This document shows positions 1-8,651 of a stretch of DNA of 64,000 bases, in pieces. Each line of letters starts with the position of its first letter. Positions within the stretch are counted from its first letter, which is position 1. The position numbers and the translations under genes are program-made. The notes below the pieces were generated by a model that saw only the letters and a program-made list of their open reading frames with translations, was not told the origin of the DNA and did no database searches. The stretch is from Paenalcaligenes sp050487225 (GTDB taxonomy: Bacteria; Pseudomonadota; Gammaproteobacteria; Burkholderiales; Burkholderiaceae_B), in the NCBI RefSeq assembly GCF_050487225.1, contig NZ_JBKQGY010000001.1, positions 1-64,000 on the forward strand. The letters run 5' to 3'.

Positions 1-36
1 GCTAACCAGTACTAATTGCCCGTGCGGCTTGATCCT
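1..36 (+). rRNA. 23S ribosomal RNA, 3' end (partial)
   Basis: The first bases match the conserved 3' terminus of bacterial 23S rRNA (GCTAACCAGTACTAATTGCC, then CGTGCGGCTTGATCC). The gene enters from the left edge, so only about its last 36 bases are present; the exact end is approximate. It is followed by a spacer of about 157 bases in which I see no tRNA, and then by 5S rRNA, the usual order. Confidence 0.9.
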
Positions 37-193
37 ATAACTCTTAAGGTTATAAGTTTTAAGTGTCGTTCAAACAAATTTAGCAGTACAAAACGCAATC
101 CCAAACATGAAACACTGCATCATACTGTTGATGTGGTTGTGCTAATTCCAGATTTAGTTGACATGCTCGATGAGCATGTGAGCAAGCCAGTTA

Positions 194-310
194 CGCTTGA
201 CGACCATAGCAAGGTGGCACCACCCCTTTTCCATTCCGAACAGGACCGTGAAACGCCTTCGCGCCGATGATAGTGCATATTCATGTGTGAAAGTAGGTCA
301 TCGTCAGGCT
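194..310 (+). rRNA. rrf: 5S ribosomal RNA
   Basis: The stretch carries the 5S landmarks CGACCATAGC, CCGAACAGG, GTGAAACGCC, GCGCCGATGATAGT and GTGAAAGTAGGTCATCG. The ends can pair (GCTTGACG near 195-202 with CGTCAGGC near 302-309), which forms helix I. The pattern is close to the Bordetella/Alcaligenes type. Ends may be off by one or two bases. Confidence 0.93.
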
Positions 311-318
311 CTTACACC

Positions 319-353
319 AAAAGCCCCGCATCCAACCGATGCGGGGCTTTTTT
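319..353 (+). terminator. Rho-independent terminator of the rRNA operon
   Basis: A 14-bp perfect stem (AAAAGCCCCGCATC / GATGCGGGGCTTTT) with a five-base loop ends in a run of six T, eight bases after 5S. It closes the rRNA operon. Confidence 0.93.
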
Positions 354-434
354 ACGTCTGGGCAAAACGAAAAAACCGCTGCAAAGAACCGATACAAGCA
401 GAGCCAGAGCTCTGCTAATTACTATCTTCTATTA

Positions 435-1457
435 CTACGCTGCCTGCTGAGCCAGTTTCTCTTTAGCATGGGCCACCTGCATACTATTGGGTAAGACTAG
501 GCCATTTTTAATTGCAATGACTTCAGCCATCAAGCTGATGGCAATCTCTGCGGGAGTTTTACTGCCTATGTAGATGCCTATAGGACCGCGTAGCTTATTA
601 AGTTGTTCGGCACTCAGATCAAAATGCTGCATCAGTCTTTCTTGGCGATCTTGATTATTACGCCGTGAGCCTATGGCTCCCACATAGAAGGCTTTAGTGT
701 GCAAGGCTTCCATTAGGGCTAGGTCATCTAATTTAGGATCGTGGGTTAGCGCTATGATGCAGCTACGGCTGTCGGCGTTGAATGCTGTGACCACGTCATC
801 AGGCATATCGGACACTATTGTTACGCCTTCTATAGAGACACTATTACGATACTCTATACGTGGGTCGCAAATGGTGACGCTAAAGCCGCTGAATAAAGCC
901 ATGGTGGCTACATATTCTGTGAGTTGGCCTGCACCAATCAGTAGCATTCTATATTCAGGGCCAAAAGAGGTACTTAGGCTGTTTTTGTCGATGCTAAGTG
1001 GCGATGGGCTAGTGATGGGCTGCTGAGCTACAGAACCATCTTGTAGACTGACTGAGCGCTGCATGAGCAGGCCTTGGTCCAATGCCGCTACCAATTGCTG
1101 TAGTGCTGTAGCCTCTGGGTTGAACTCCAACAGAATTTCTAGTGTGCCGCCACAAGGTAGGCCAAATCTAAATGCCTCTTCAGCACTTAATCCATAGGTG
1201 ACCAGTCTAGGTATAGAGGCCTCTTCTTGCAAAGCCGCCTTTTCATTTCCTACGGTGTATTGCCGGATAAGGTCGTCCTCTATACACCCTCCGGATACTG
1301 AACCTACTACCGCGCCGTCTTCACACAAGGCCATGATAGAACCTAGAGGTCTAGGTGAGGATCCCCAGGTGCGTGTAACGGTAGCTAAGATGGCTTTTTT
1401 GCCTTCATTACGCCAAACACTGAGTTTGCGTAGTACTAGAACATCCAAATTTTCCAT
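435..1457 (-). CDS. xdhC: XdhC/CoxI family molybdenum-enzyme maturation protein
   Basis: This 340-residue cytoplasmic protein belongs to the XdhC/CoxI family, which binds molybdenum cofactor and helps sulfurate and insert it into enzymes of the xanthine dehydrogenase family. The N-terminal domain has the family signature around VGSVSGGCIEDDL with its cysteine near residue 58. The C-terminal Rossmann domain begins near residue 172 with LLIGAGQLTEYVA and continues with CDPR and the VGAIGSRRN motif. The gene points away from the molybdenum hydroxylase genes starting at 1832, which are its likely client. The ATG start is preceded by GAGAG. The role as client-specific chaperone is inferred from the neighbourhood. 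Confidence 0.88.
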   Translation of the reverse strand: MENLDVLVLRKLSVWRNEGKKAILATVTRTWGSSPRPLGSIMALCEDGAVVGSVSGGCIEDDLIRQYTVGNEKAALQEEASIPRLVTYGLSAEEAFRFGLPCGGTLEILLEFNPEATALQQLVAALDQGLLMQRSVSLQDGSVAQQPITSPSPLSIDKNSLSTSFGPEYRMLLIGAGQLTEYVATMALFSGFSVTICDPRIEYRNSVSIEGVTIVSDMPDDVVTAFNADSRSCIIALTHDPKLDDLALMEALHTKAFYVGAIGSRRNNQDRQERLMQHFDLSAEQLNKLRGPIGIYIGSKTPAEIAISLMAEVIAIKNGLVLPNSMQVAHAKEKLAQQAA

Positions 1458-1831
1458 AAAACTCTCGTCTCGCTGAGGCGTAGCTCGCGCTCATTTATCA
1501 TTTTTATAAATAACTGATGACAGCATTAGGGCGGCGTTGTGCACGCCCATGTATCGCTTTGGGTATTGATGTGAATGATTATGCCTGCATAGCAGTGGGC
1601 AAGACGAGCTAGAGATGAATAATCAGACTCAAAGGTAATTGGGCCGACTGTTAGGTAAAAGGGATAGGGCCTCTCATTCCTATACTGTTTCCAGATGTTT
1701 GCACTCTTATTTAACTCATCAAAATAAAGCACATAGTGAGTACAGGTAAGAGCAATACAGAGCCAGACAACAACGAAAACTACTACAGCAAGTTGAGTTG
1801 GCTCTGAGCAGGGTATTTTCGGAGACAGTGC
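1458..1831. other. Intergenic region between xdhC and the hydroxylase operon
   Basis: This 374-base divergent region must contain the promoters of the leftward xdhC and of the rightward operon. The only reading frame of note, 1526-1732 on the minus strand, has a GTG start and no recognisable protein family, so I do not call it. A GGAG ribosome-binding site lies at 1821-1824, seven bases before the first operon gene. I see no clear operator. Confidence 0.5.
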
Positions 1832-4800
1832 ATGAGCACAGTGGAAAGTATGCCAACAAACCCTACAAGCAGGTTTGTCGGGCAGAGAGTTGAGCGCTTT
1901 GAAAGCATTCCTTTGTTACAAGGCAGAGGGCGTTTTGGCGATGATCTAGCGATCAAGCCAGGCACCTTGCATGCGGCCGTCTATCGCTCAAGCTATGCAC
2001 ACGCACGGATCGTATCTATTAATGTGTCGCGCGCAGAAAAAATGCCTGGTGTACGTGGGGTGCTGACTTCAGCAGATGTGCGCGCATGGTCAAAGCCGTT
2101 TATTAACGGTGTGAAAGTGCCTATGGAAATGTGGGCATTGGCCATGGATAAGGTTCGCTATGTGGGTGAGCCAATTGCTGTAGTGATTGCCGAAGATCGG
2201 TATTTGGCAGAGGACGCCTTAGATGGCATAGTCATCGAGTTTGAGTCGTTGCCCGCGGTAAGTAGCATTGATACTGCTATCTCTACGGACGCTGCCATTT
2301 TGCACGAGGCCGTTGAAAGCAATGTATTGCATGACCGCTCATTTGTGTATGGCAACCCTCAAGCTAGGTTTGAAGAGAGCGATCACAGCTTATCGCTAGA
2401 TATTGAGTACCCGAGAAACTCCTGTACGCCTATTGAGTGTGGGGTTGTCATCGCGGAGCACTTGCCAGGTGATGAAGGCTACGATGTCTGCTCAAACTTC
2501 ATGGGGCCTTTCTCCATGCATGCGGTGATGTCGTTGGCACTTAAAGTACCAGGCAATAGATTACGTCACCGCTCTGCGCCAGACTCGGGCGGGAGCTTTG
2601 GAGTGAAACAAGCGGTGTTTACCGCCGTTGTGTTGATGTGCTTAGCCTCAAGAAAAGTGGGTGGAGCACCAGTTAAGTGGGTTGAAGACAGGCTAGAGCA
2701 TCTTAGTGCAGCAACAGCGGCAAATGGCCGTAAGGCGACGATTAGGGCCGCATTTGATAGCGATGGAAAAATTAATGCTATAGACCTAGATCAGTTTGAT
2801 GATGTGGGAGCTTATTTGCGAGCGCCAGAGCCAGCAACGTTTTATCGTATGCACGGCCTATTAACTGGGGCGTATCGCATTGCTGATCTGCAAGTACGTA
2901 ATCGCGTGGTGGTCACCAACAAGATGCCCTCGGGTCTAGTGCGAGGCTTTGGTGGCCCGCAGGTGTACTTCGCCTTAGAACGAATGGTTCACCGTATTGC
3001 GCAGTATCTAAAGGTAGATCCGTTATCCATATATGAGCGCAACTTTATTCAGCCAGAAGCCTTTCCTTATCGTGCAGCAGCAGGTGCTTTATTGGACTCG
3101 GGGGATTATCCGCGAGCCATGAAAGCGGCGATTGAAGAGGGCGGGCTGAAGGAGCTACTACAACGACGGGATCAAGCTAGAGCGGAAGGTAAGCTATATG
3201 GCATAGGCTATGCCGCCATTGTAGAACCGTCTATTTCTAACATGGGCTATATCACGATTGCGTTGACGCCCGAGCAGCGTGCCAAAGCAGGCCCAAAAAA
3301 CGGAGGGATTGCATCTGCTACGGTGAGCATAGACTTGCTGGGTGGTGTGACTGTGATTATTGCTTCAGCCCCAGCAGGGCAAGGCCATGTCACGGTCTGT
3401 GCGCAGGTGGTGGCAGATGTGTTTGGGTTACAGCCCAAAGACATTAACGTCAATATTGATTTTGATACCAGCAAAGATGCGTGGTCGGTTGCCGCTGGTA
3501 ATTACTCCAGTCGTTTTGCGGGAGCCGTGGCAGGCACCGTGCACATTGCCGCGAATAAATTACGGAACAAACTAGCCGCTATCGCCGCACCGCAATTGCA
3601 CTGTGATGTGGATGAGGTCAGGTTTGAAGCGGGTTATGTATTCCAAGAGAGCAATCCCTCTACCACTATTCCATTTGCTAGGTTGGCAAGCAGTGCGCAT
3701 TGGTCGCCTGCAGAATTGCCCGAGGGCATGACACCCGCCATGCGCATCACGGAATTTTGGACACCCGAAACCTTAGAGGCACCATCCGAAGACGATAGGG
3801 TGAATACCTCAGCGGCCTACGGTTTTGCATTTGATATTTGCGCTGTAGAAATTGACAAGCAAACGGGCCGTGTACGTATCGATAAATACGTTACGGCGCA
3901 TGATGCGGGGACTCTACTGAACCCTGCGATGGCGGATGGACAAATCCGAGGTGCGTTTGCCCAGGGCCTAGGGGCAGCGCTGTTGGAAGAGTTTAGGTAT
4001 GGCGATGATGGTGGTTTTCAATCAGGTACCTTTGCTGATTACTTAGTGCCTACTAGCTATGAGGTGCCTGAGCCCGTCATCGTGCACTTAGAAACGCCTA
4101 GTCCGTTTACGCCTCTGGGTGCTAAGGGCTTGGGCGAAGGTAACAACATGAGCACGCCCGTGTGCATTGCTAATGCAGTAGCCGATGCATTAAGCCCGTC
4201 ACATGGTGAGCTGGATATACGTCTACCGTTAACGCCTAACAAAGTATTAGAGCTTATTGGTTTTGACGATCCCGAGCCTTCTGGGGCGGTACAGGTACAA
4301 AAAGCAGCGAAGAAAACAGGTAAAGGTCACGCGCTGTCTGCCTCGGGCAGTACACAAATTTCTGCTTCGCCTGAACAGGTATTTGATGTGCTTTTAGACC
4401 CTATTGCTTTAGCCGCCGTGATTCCTGGTTGTCGTGAGTTGCAGCGTATAGGCGAAAACAAATACCGCGCAGATGTCACGATCAGTATAGGGATGATTAA
4501 AGCCAGATACGAAGCGACTATCGCACTTTCCAATATCCAACGACCACATTCATTGCATTTGCAAGGCACTGGTGTGTCGTCGCTAGGTGGCGCAGAGGGT
4601 GGAGGCGATATTGTTCTAGAGGCGAATGAACATGGTACGTTGATGACCTATCACTATGCTGCGGAAGTGCAAGGGAAGGTGGCTGCTGTAGGCGGGCGCA
4701 TGCTAGAGGGGGCTGCTCGCATGGTGTTGGGGCAATTGTTTGAACAGCTTGGTCGTCAGGCATCCGGAGGCCAAGTGGCGCAGAAATCGGGTGGCTTTTG

Positions 4801-4837
4801 GTCTCGTTTGATGCGTTGGTTGAGGATAAGAAAATGA
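1832..4837 (+). CDS. hmfA: Molybdopterin-binding large subunit fused to a CoxG domain, likely 2-furoyl-CoA dehydrogenase
   Basis: This is a 1001-residue catalytic subunit of the xanthine dehydrogenase/CO dehydrogenase family. Residues 1-790 carry the aldehyde-oxidase a/b hammerhead and molybdopterin domains, with GFGGPQVYFALER near 372 and GAKGLGEGNNMSTP near 760. A linker leads to a second domain at about 838-975 of the SRPBCC/CoxG type (carbon monoxide dehydrogenase subunit G), and the protein ends in a basic amphipathic stretch (FWSRLMRWLRIRK) like the membrane anchor of CoxG. The five-gene order that follows is that of hmfABCDE in Cupriavidus basilensis HMF14, in which HmfABC hydroxylates 2-furoyl-CoA. 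That assignment rests on gene order, not on an alignment. The start has GGAG at a seven-base spacing. Confidence 0.78.
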   Translation: MSTVESMPTNPTSRFVGQRVERFESIPLLQGRGRFGDDLAIKPGTLHAAVYRSSYAHARIVSINVSRAEKMPGVRGVLTSADVRAWSKPFINGVKVPMEMWALAMDKVRYVGEPIAVVIAEDRYLAEDALDGIVIEFESLPAVSSIDTAISTDAAILHEAVESNVLHDRSFVYGNPQARFEESDHSLSLDIEYPRNSCTPIECGVVIAEHLPGDEGYDVCSNFMGPFSMHAVMSLALKVPGNRLRHRSAPDSGGSFGVKQAVFTAVVLMCLASRKVGGAPVKWVEDRLEHLSAATAANGRKATIRAAFDSDGKINAIDLDQFDDVGAYLRAPEPATFYRMHGLLTGAYRIADLQVRNRVVVTNKMPSGLVRGFGGPQVYFALERMVHRIAQYLKVDPLSIYERNFIQPEAFPYRAAAGALLDSGDYPRAMKAAIEEGGLKELLQRRDQARAEGKLYGIGYAAIVEPSISNMGYITIALTPEQRAKAGPKNGGIASATVSIDLLGGVTVIIASAPAGQGHVTVCAQVVADVFGLQPKDINVNIDFDTSKDAWSVAAGNYSSRFAGAVAGTVHIAANKLRNKLAAIAAPQLHCDVDEVRFEAGYVFQESNPSTTIPFARLASSAHWSPAELPEGMTPAMRITEFWTPETLEAPSEDDRVNTSAAYGFAFDICAVEIDKQTGRVRIDKYVTAHDAGTLLNPAMADGQIRGAFAQGLGAALLEEFRYGDDGGFQSGTFADYLVPTSYEVPEPVIVHLETPSPFTPLGAKGLGEGNNMSTPVCIANAVADALSPSHGELDIRLPLTPNKVLELIGFDDPEPSGAVQVQKAAKKTGKGHALSASGSTQISASPEQVFDVLLDPIALAAVIPGCRELQRIGENKYRADVTISIGMIKARYEATIALSNIQRPHSLHLQGTGVSSLGGAEGGGDIVLEANEHGTLMTYHYAAEVQGKVAAVGGRMLEGAARMVLGQLFEQLGRQASGGQVAQKSGGFWSRLMRWLRIRK

Positions 4838-5673
4838 AGCCACAAGCCTTTGAGTATAAGCGTGTGGAGTCCACTACCCAAGCCCTAGAGTGGTTACACG
4901 AAGCCGGTGAGAATGCTCGCATATTGGCGGGTGGGCAGTCGCTGGTGATTTTGCTGAACATGCGTTTAGCGCAACCGGCATATCTGTTAGATATCTCTCA
5001 CTGCCAAGAGTTGAACTACATACGACACGATAAAAACATGCTGTGCATAGGAGCTAGCACTACCCAAGCGCAATTGCAGCATTGGTCAGATTTATCGGTA
5101 GTGTCGCCCTTGCTAGCAGAAGCTATACCGTTTATTTCGCATTATCAGATTCGTAATAGGGGAACGGTAGCGGGTTCTATTGCCCATGCCGACCCTAGCG
5201 CGGAGTTGCCATTATGCCTTGCCACATTAGGCGGTCAGGTTGTGTTGCGTTCTCGAAAAGGTAGCCGAGAGCTACATGCTGCTGATTTTCAGCAGGGGAT
5301 GCTGACGACCGCCAAGAAAAATAACGAGATGGTGACTGAAGTACGTTTTCCCGTTGCAAAAGATGGGCATGGGTATGCCTTTGATGAGTTTGCGTTACGC
5401 CGAGGGGATTTTGCCATTGTGGCGTGTGCCGTTGAAGCGGGGCCTGAGTATATACGCCTAGGAATAGGAGGCGTTGCCGACAAGCCGGTGGTAGTGCAAT
5501 GGCTACGCAGTCAGCAAGCTCTCTTTCCACAGTATTTGAATGACTTGGCTTGGGAGCTTCAAGCGCAGGATGACCAACATGCATCAGCAGCTTATCGGCG
5601 TCATTTAGTACGTGTGTTAGGACAGAAAACTATAGAGACGGCGATATCTCGTTGTTCACGAAAAGAGGGCTAG
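4834..5673 (+). CDS. hmfB: FAD-binding subunit of the molybdenum hydroxylase
   Basis: This is the medium, FAD-binding subunit of a three-subunit molybdenum hydroxylase, about 279 residues, close to the family norm of 270-290. Two FAD-contact motifs are visible: LAGGQSL at residues 31-37 and RNRGTVAGSIAHADPSAE at about 106-123. It passes electrons from the 2Fe-2S subunit to the acceptor. The frame is open upstream to 4798, but the ATG at 4834 overlaps the stop of the large subunit as ATGA, which indicates translational coupling and the true start. Confidence 0.85.
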   Translation: MKPQAFEYKRVESTTQALEWLHEAGENARILAGGQSLVILLNMRLAQPAYLLDISHCQELNYIRHDKNMLCIGASTTQAQLQHWSDLSVVSPLLAEAIPFISHYQIRNRGTVAGSIAHADPSAELPLCLATLGGQVVLRSRKGSRELHAADFQQGMLTTAKKNNEMVTEVRFPVAKDGHGYAFDEFALRRGDFAIVACAVEAGPEYIRLGIGGVADKPVVVQWLRSQQALFPQYLNDLAWELQAQDDQHASAAYRRHLVRVLGQKTIETAISRCSRKEG

Positions 5674-5676
5674 TCC

Positions 5677-6192
5677 ATGTCGGCATCACAACATAACAAG
5701 CATGTAGTAGAGCTTAGGCTCAATGGGGTGGCCCGTAGAGGCTATGCAGAAGATCGTACGTTGTTATCGGACTTTATTCGTCACGAGCTAGGAGCAACAG
5801 GTACGCACGTGGGGTGTGAGCATGGCGTGTGTGGGGCCTGTACGGTGCAGATTGATGGTGTGGCAGTACGTTCTTGTTTGTGCTTTGCACGCCAAGTAGA
5901 GGGGCGTGATGTCTGCACGGTAGAAGGCTTGGCTGATGACAGCGATACCTTGAGTGCGTTGCAGCAAGCATTCAAAAAACACCATGCCTTGCAATGCGGG
6001 TTTTGTACAGCGGGGATTTTGATGTCTAGCGCTGATTTCTTACAGCGTTTCCCACAACCCAGTGAAGAAGAGGTGCGGGACATGTTATCAGGCCACCTGT
6101 GTAGATGTACCGGTTACACACCGATAGTAGCGGCGATCCTCGATGTTGCCGATCAATTAAAAGCAGAGAAAACGGAGACTTCGAATGCTTGA
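5677..6192 (+). CDS. hmfC: 2Fe-2S subunit of the molybdenum hydroxylase
   Basis: This 171-residue protein is the small electron-transfer subunit with two 2Fe-2S clusters. The plant-ferredoxin-type cluster ligands are C47, C52, C55 and C67 (GCEHGVCGACTV and then SCLC). The second, helical-domain cluster has C107, C110, C142 and C144 (QCGFCTAG and LCRCTGYTPI). All eight cysteines are present, so the subunit looks functional. It begins three bases after the FAD subunit stop and its end overlaps the next gene by eight bases. Confidence 0.92.
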   Translation: MSASQHNKHVVELRLNGVARRGYAEDRTLLSDFIRHELGATGTHVGCEHGVCGACTVQIDGVAVRSCLCFARQVEGRDVCTVEGLADDSDTLSALQQAFKKHHALQCGFCTAGILMSSADFLQRFPQPSEEEVRDMLSGHLCRCTGYTPIVAAILDVADQLKAEKTETSNA

Positions 6193-7741
6193 TTTAGGAA
6201 GCACTTTTATACAGAGTGTGGAGCGTAGCCCCAACGCGCTTGCTGTAGTCGCAGATGGACAGCGTCTGACGTACTTGCAGTGGTTTGACAAGATTAGAGC
6301 CGTCGCGGGTGGTCTTGAAAAGCTAGGCGTGCAGCATGGCGATCACATTGTCGTGATCATGCAGAATCGCTGGGAAATGGCGACGGTGCATTGGGCGTGT
6401 CAGCTTTTGGGCGTCATTATTACACCGCTGAATTGGCGCTCTAAAGCTGAAGATATCGAATACTGTATTGCTGACTCACAAGCCAAATTACTGATTCATG
6501 ATGATTCATGTCTTGAGGCTATGCGTGAGTTGCGGGTTTCGGCAGACATAGTGAGAGTAACGGTAGGTGATGTGTGCGAACTGAGTGGAGAGCGTTTTGA
6601 GGATTTGCTTAATGCCGCCCCTATAGATGCAGTGTCTCGTGCCAATGCTAATGACTACTCATTGATGTTGTATACGTCGGGTACCACAGGCAAACCCAAA
6701 GGCGTACCACGTAGGCATAGACACGAGCGTGCGGCCGCTTTGGCGCATGTGGCACAAAATTTGTATGCCAATGGTGAGTGCACATTAGGCGTGATGCCCC
6801 TGTATCACACCATGGGCGTGCGTTCTCTATTAGCGATGGCATTGATTGATGGTTGCTTTGTTTGCATGCCCAAATTCGATGTAAGCCAAGCGCTTTCATT
6901 GATTGAGTCTGAAGGCATCACTAACTTGTATTTGGTGCCTACGCTTTATCACGATTTGCTGTCGCACCCAGCCTTCGCGGCAACGGATATTAGTCAGGTA
7001 CGTAAGCTGGGGTTTGCGGGTGCCCCTATGTCAGAGGCGTTACTGAGAAAAATAGATAAAGCCTTTGCCCCGTCCTTGTTTGTGAACCACTACGGCAGTT
7101 CCGAGGTTTACACCATGGCAATCAATCAGAAAGCACAGCAGAAGGCAGGCTCTAGTGGTAGAGCTGGGCTGAACTGTAGATTGCGAGTGGTCAAGCTAGG
7201 AAGCACGGATCCAAACGATGTGGTGCAGGCCTTAGAAGAGGGGCAAATCATTGCCCACTTAGATGGTGATGAGGCGTTTGAAGGATATTGGAACCGTCCC
7301 GATGCAGATGCCAAATCGTTGAATGGTAGTTGGTACTTCACGGGCGATATTGGTTACGTGGACAGAGATGGTGAACTGTTCGTAAGTGGCCGGGTGGACG
7401 ACATGATCATTAGTGGTGGAGAAAACATCTCGCCAGTTGAAATCGAGTCTGTTATTTCACTGCACCCCGCAGTGGATGAGGTTGCGGTTGCTGGTGTGAA
7501 AGATGAGCGTTGGGGGCATAAGGTCGTAGCCTTTGTGAAGCGCCAAGCGGCGGTCAGTGCTGAAGAGCTAGACCAATATTGTCGCTCTACAGACCTCGCC
7601 AATTTCAAACGACCACGCGAGTACGTGTTTGTTGCTGCTTTGCCTAAATCACCGGTTGGAAAAATTTTGAGACGTAAGCTGGTTTCAGGGGAGTACGACC
7701 TTGAGACCAGTGCAGAGTCTTCGCTTCATGCCACAAATTGA
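6185..7741 (+). CDS. hmfD: Acyl-CoA ligase, likely 2-furoate--CoA ligase
   Basis: This is a 518-residue AMP-forming acyl-CoA synthetase. The P-loop-like motif YTSGTTGKPKG is near residues 159-169. YGSSEVYT and the YFTGDIGYVDRDG hinge lie further on, and the catalytic lysine motif PKSPVGKILRRKL is near the C terminus. It would activate an aromatic or heteroaromatic acid with ATP and CoA. In the hmf pathway this step makes 2-furoyl-CoA, the substrate of the hydroxylase encoded just upstream. The family is certain; the acid is inferred from the operon. It overlaps the 2Fe-2S gene by eight bases. Confidence 0.8.
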   Translation: MLDLGSTFIQSVERSPNALAVVADGQRLTYLQWFDKIRAVAGGLEKLGVQHGDHIVVIMQNRWEMATVHWACQLLGVIITPLNWRSKAEDIEYCIADSQAKLLIHDDSCLEAMRELRVSADIVRVTVGDVCELSGERFEDLLNAAPIDAVSRANANDYSLMLYTSGTTGKPKGVPRRHRHERAAALAHVAQNLYANGECTLGVMPLYHTMGVRSLLAMALIDGCFVCMPKFDVSQALSLIESEGITNLYLVPTLYHDLLSHPAFAATDISQVRKLGFAGAPMSEALLRKIDKAFAPSLFVNHYGSSEVYTMAINQKAQQKAGSSGRAGLNCRLRVVKLGSTDPNDVVQALEEGQIIAHLDGDEAFEGYWNRPDADAKSLNGSWYFTGDIGYVDRDGELFVSGRVDDMIISGGENISPVEIESVISLHPAVDEVAVAGVKDERWGHKVVAFVKRQAAVSAEELDQYCRSTDLANFKRPREYVFVAALPKSPVGKILRRKLVSGEYDLETSAESSLHATN

Positions 7742-7762
7742 GATCTATTAAGGATAGAAAAA

Positions 7763-8569
7763 ATGAGTCATATTACGCACCCTGCACAAACATTGTTGGA
7801 TAACCTAGATGGTTTTACGGTAGAAATTTACCCCGAGAAAAAACGTGCAGACATCGTGTTAGGACGTCCACCTTTCAACATCATTTCCATGTTGCAACGT
7901 GAGCAGTTACGCCTGGTGTTTGAAGCGCTAGATACGAATGATGATGTGCAAGTGATTGTGCTGCGCGCTGAAGGTGAGCACTTTTCTAGTGGCGGCGACA
8001 TACGTGGGTTTTTAGAGGCCTCTCCGGAGCATGTGTCTAAGCTCGCATGGAATGTGGCCGCCCCTGAGCGTTGCACCAAACCTGTGATTGCAGCAAATCG
8101 TGGTTACTGTTTTGGTGTGGGTTTTGAACTGTCGTTGGCCTGCGATTTTCGTATTGCGACGACTACGTCAGAGTACGCATTACCCGAGCAGAAGCTTGGT
8201 CAAATCCCAGGTTCCGGCGGTTCTGCTCGATTGCAAAAAATGGTGGGTGTTGGGCGTACTAAAGATATTGTGATGCGCTCACGTCGTATTCCAGGGCCAC
8301 AGGCGTATGACTGGGGGCTGGTAGTAGAGTGTGTGGCCGATGATCAATTAGAAGCGGCTACAGACAAGTTAGTTGCTGAGTTAGTGAAGTTCTCTCCGTT
8401 GGCTCAGCGCACAGCGAAGAAGTTGTTAAACGACAGTGAAGATGCCTCGTTAAGTGCAGCCATTGAACTTGAAGGGCATTGCTACAGTCGCCTACGTAGT
8501 TCGGCAGACTTCCGCGAGGGAGTAGAAGCATTCCACGCAAAACGCCCTGCACATTTCATTGGGAAATAA
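7763..8569 (+). CDS. hmfE: Enoyl-CoA hydratase/isomerase family protein, likely 2-oxoglutaroyl-CoA hydrolase
   Basis: This 268-residue crotonase-fold protein has the oxyanion-hole segments HFSSGGDIRGF (about residues 73-83) and NRGYCFGVGFELSLACDFRIA (about 112-132). The position after the ligase matches hmfE, whose product hydrolyses 2-oxoglutaroyl-CoA to 2-oxoglutarate and CoA, feeding furan carbon into the TCA cycle. The usual hydratase glutamate at the second site appears as EQKLGQIPGSGG, so an alignment is needed to separate hydratase from hydrolase. An AAGGA site precedes the ATG. Confidence 0.75.
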   Translation: MSHITHPAQTLLDNLDGFTVEIYPEKKRADIVLGRPPFNIISMLQREQLRLVFEALDTNDDVQVIVLRAEGEHFSSGGDIRGFLEASPEHVSKLAWNVAAPERCTKPVIAANRGYCFGVGFELSLACDFRIATTTSEYALPEQKLGQIPGSGGSARLQKMVGVGRTKDIVMRSRRIPGPQAYDWGLVVECVADDQLEAATDKLVAELVKFSPLAQRTAKKLLNDSEDASLSAAIELEGHCYSRLRSSADFREGVEAFHAKRPAHFIGK

Positions 8570-8576
8570 CGGGGAG

Positions 8577-8607
8577 GGCATCGATAGGGCTAAGTCCTTT
8601 CGATGCC
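8577..8607 (+). other. Hairpin between hydrolase and transporter genes
   Basis: An eight-base perfect arm pair (GGCATCGA at 8577-8584, TCGATGCC at 8600-8607), with partial inner pairing, lies between the two genes. No T run follows. It could be a weak attenuator or an RNA processing site that sets transporter dose relative to the enzymes. Confidence 0.4.
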
Positions 8608-8651
8608 TGAAATAATGAAAACAAAAAATATACGGCTTTCAGGAGACAAGC

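Noticed and set aside
16..270. 84-residue plus-strand reading frame at the left end
   Set aside because: It covers the 23S 3' end and the 5S gene, so it is an rRNA artefact.
1526..1732. 68-residue minus-strand frame upstream of the hydroxylase operon
   Set aside because: GTG start, no ribosome-binding site that I can see and no family resemblance.
4518..4961. 147-residue minus-strand frame
   Set aside because: Lies antisense across the junction of the large and FAD subunits, whose own frames are strongly supported.
1832..6192. Aerobic CO dehydrogenase (coxLMS)
   Set aside because: The subunit types fit, but I do not see the CoxL active-site loop with its AYxCSFR cysteine, and the following ligase and crotonase genes point to a CoA-thioester substrate.
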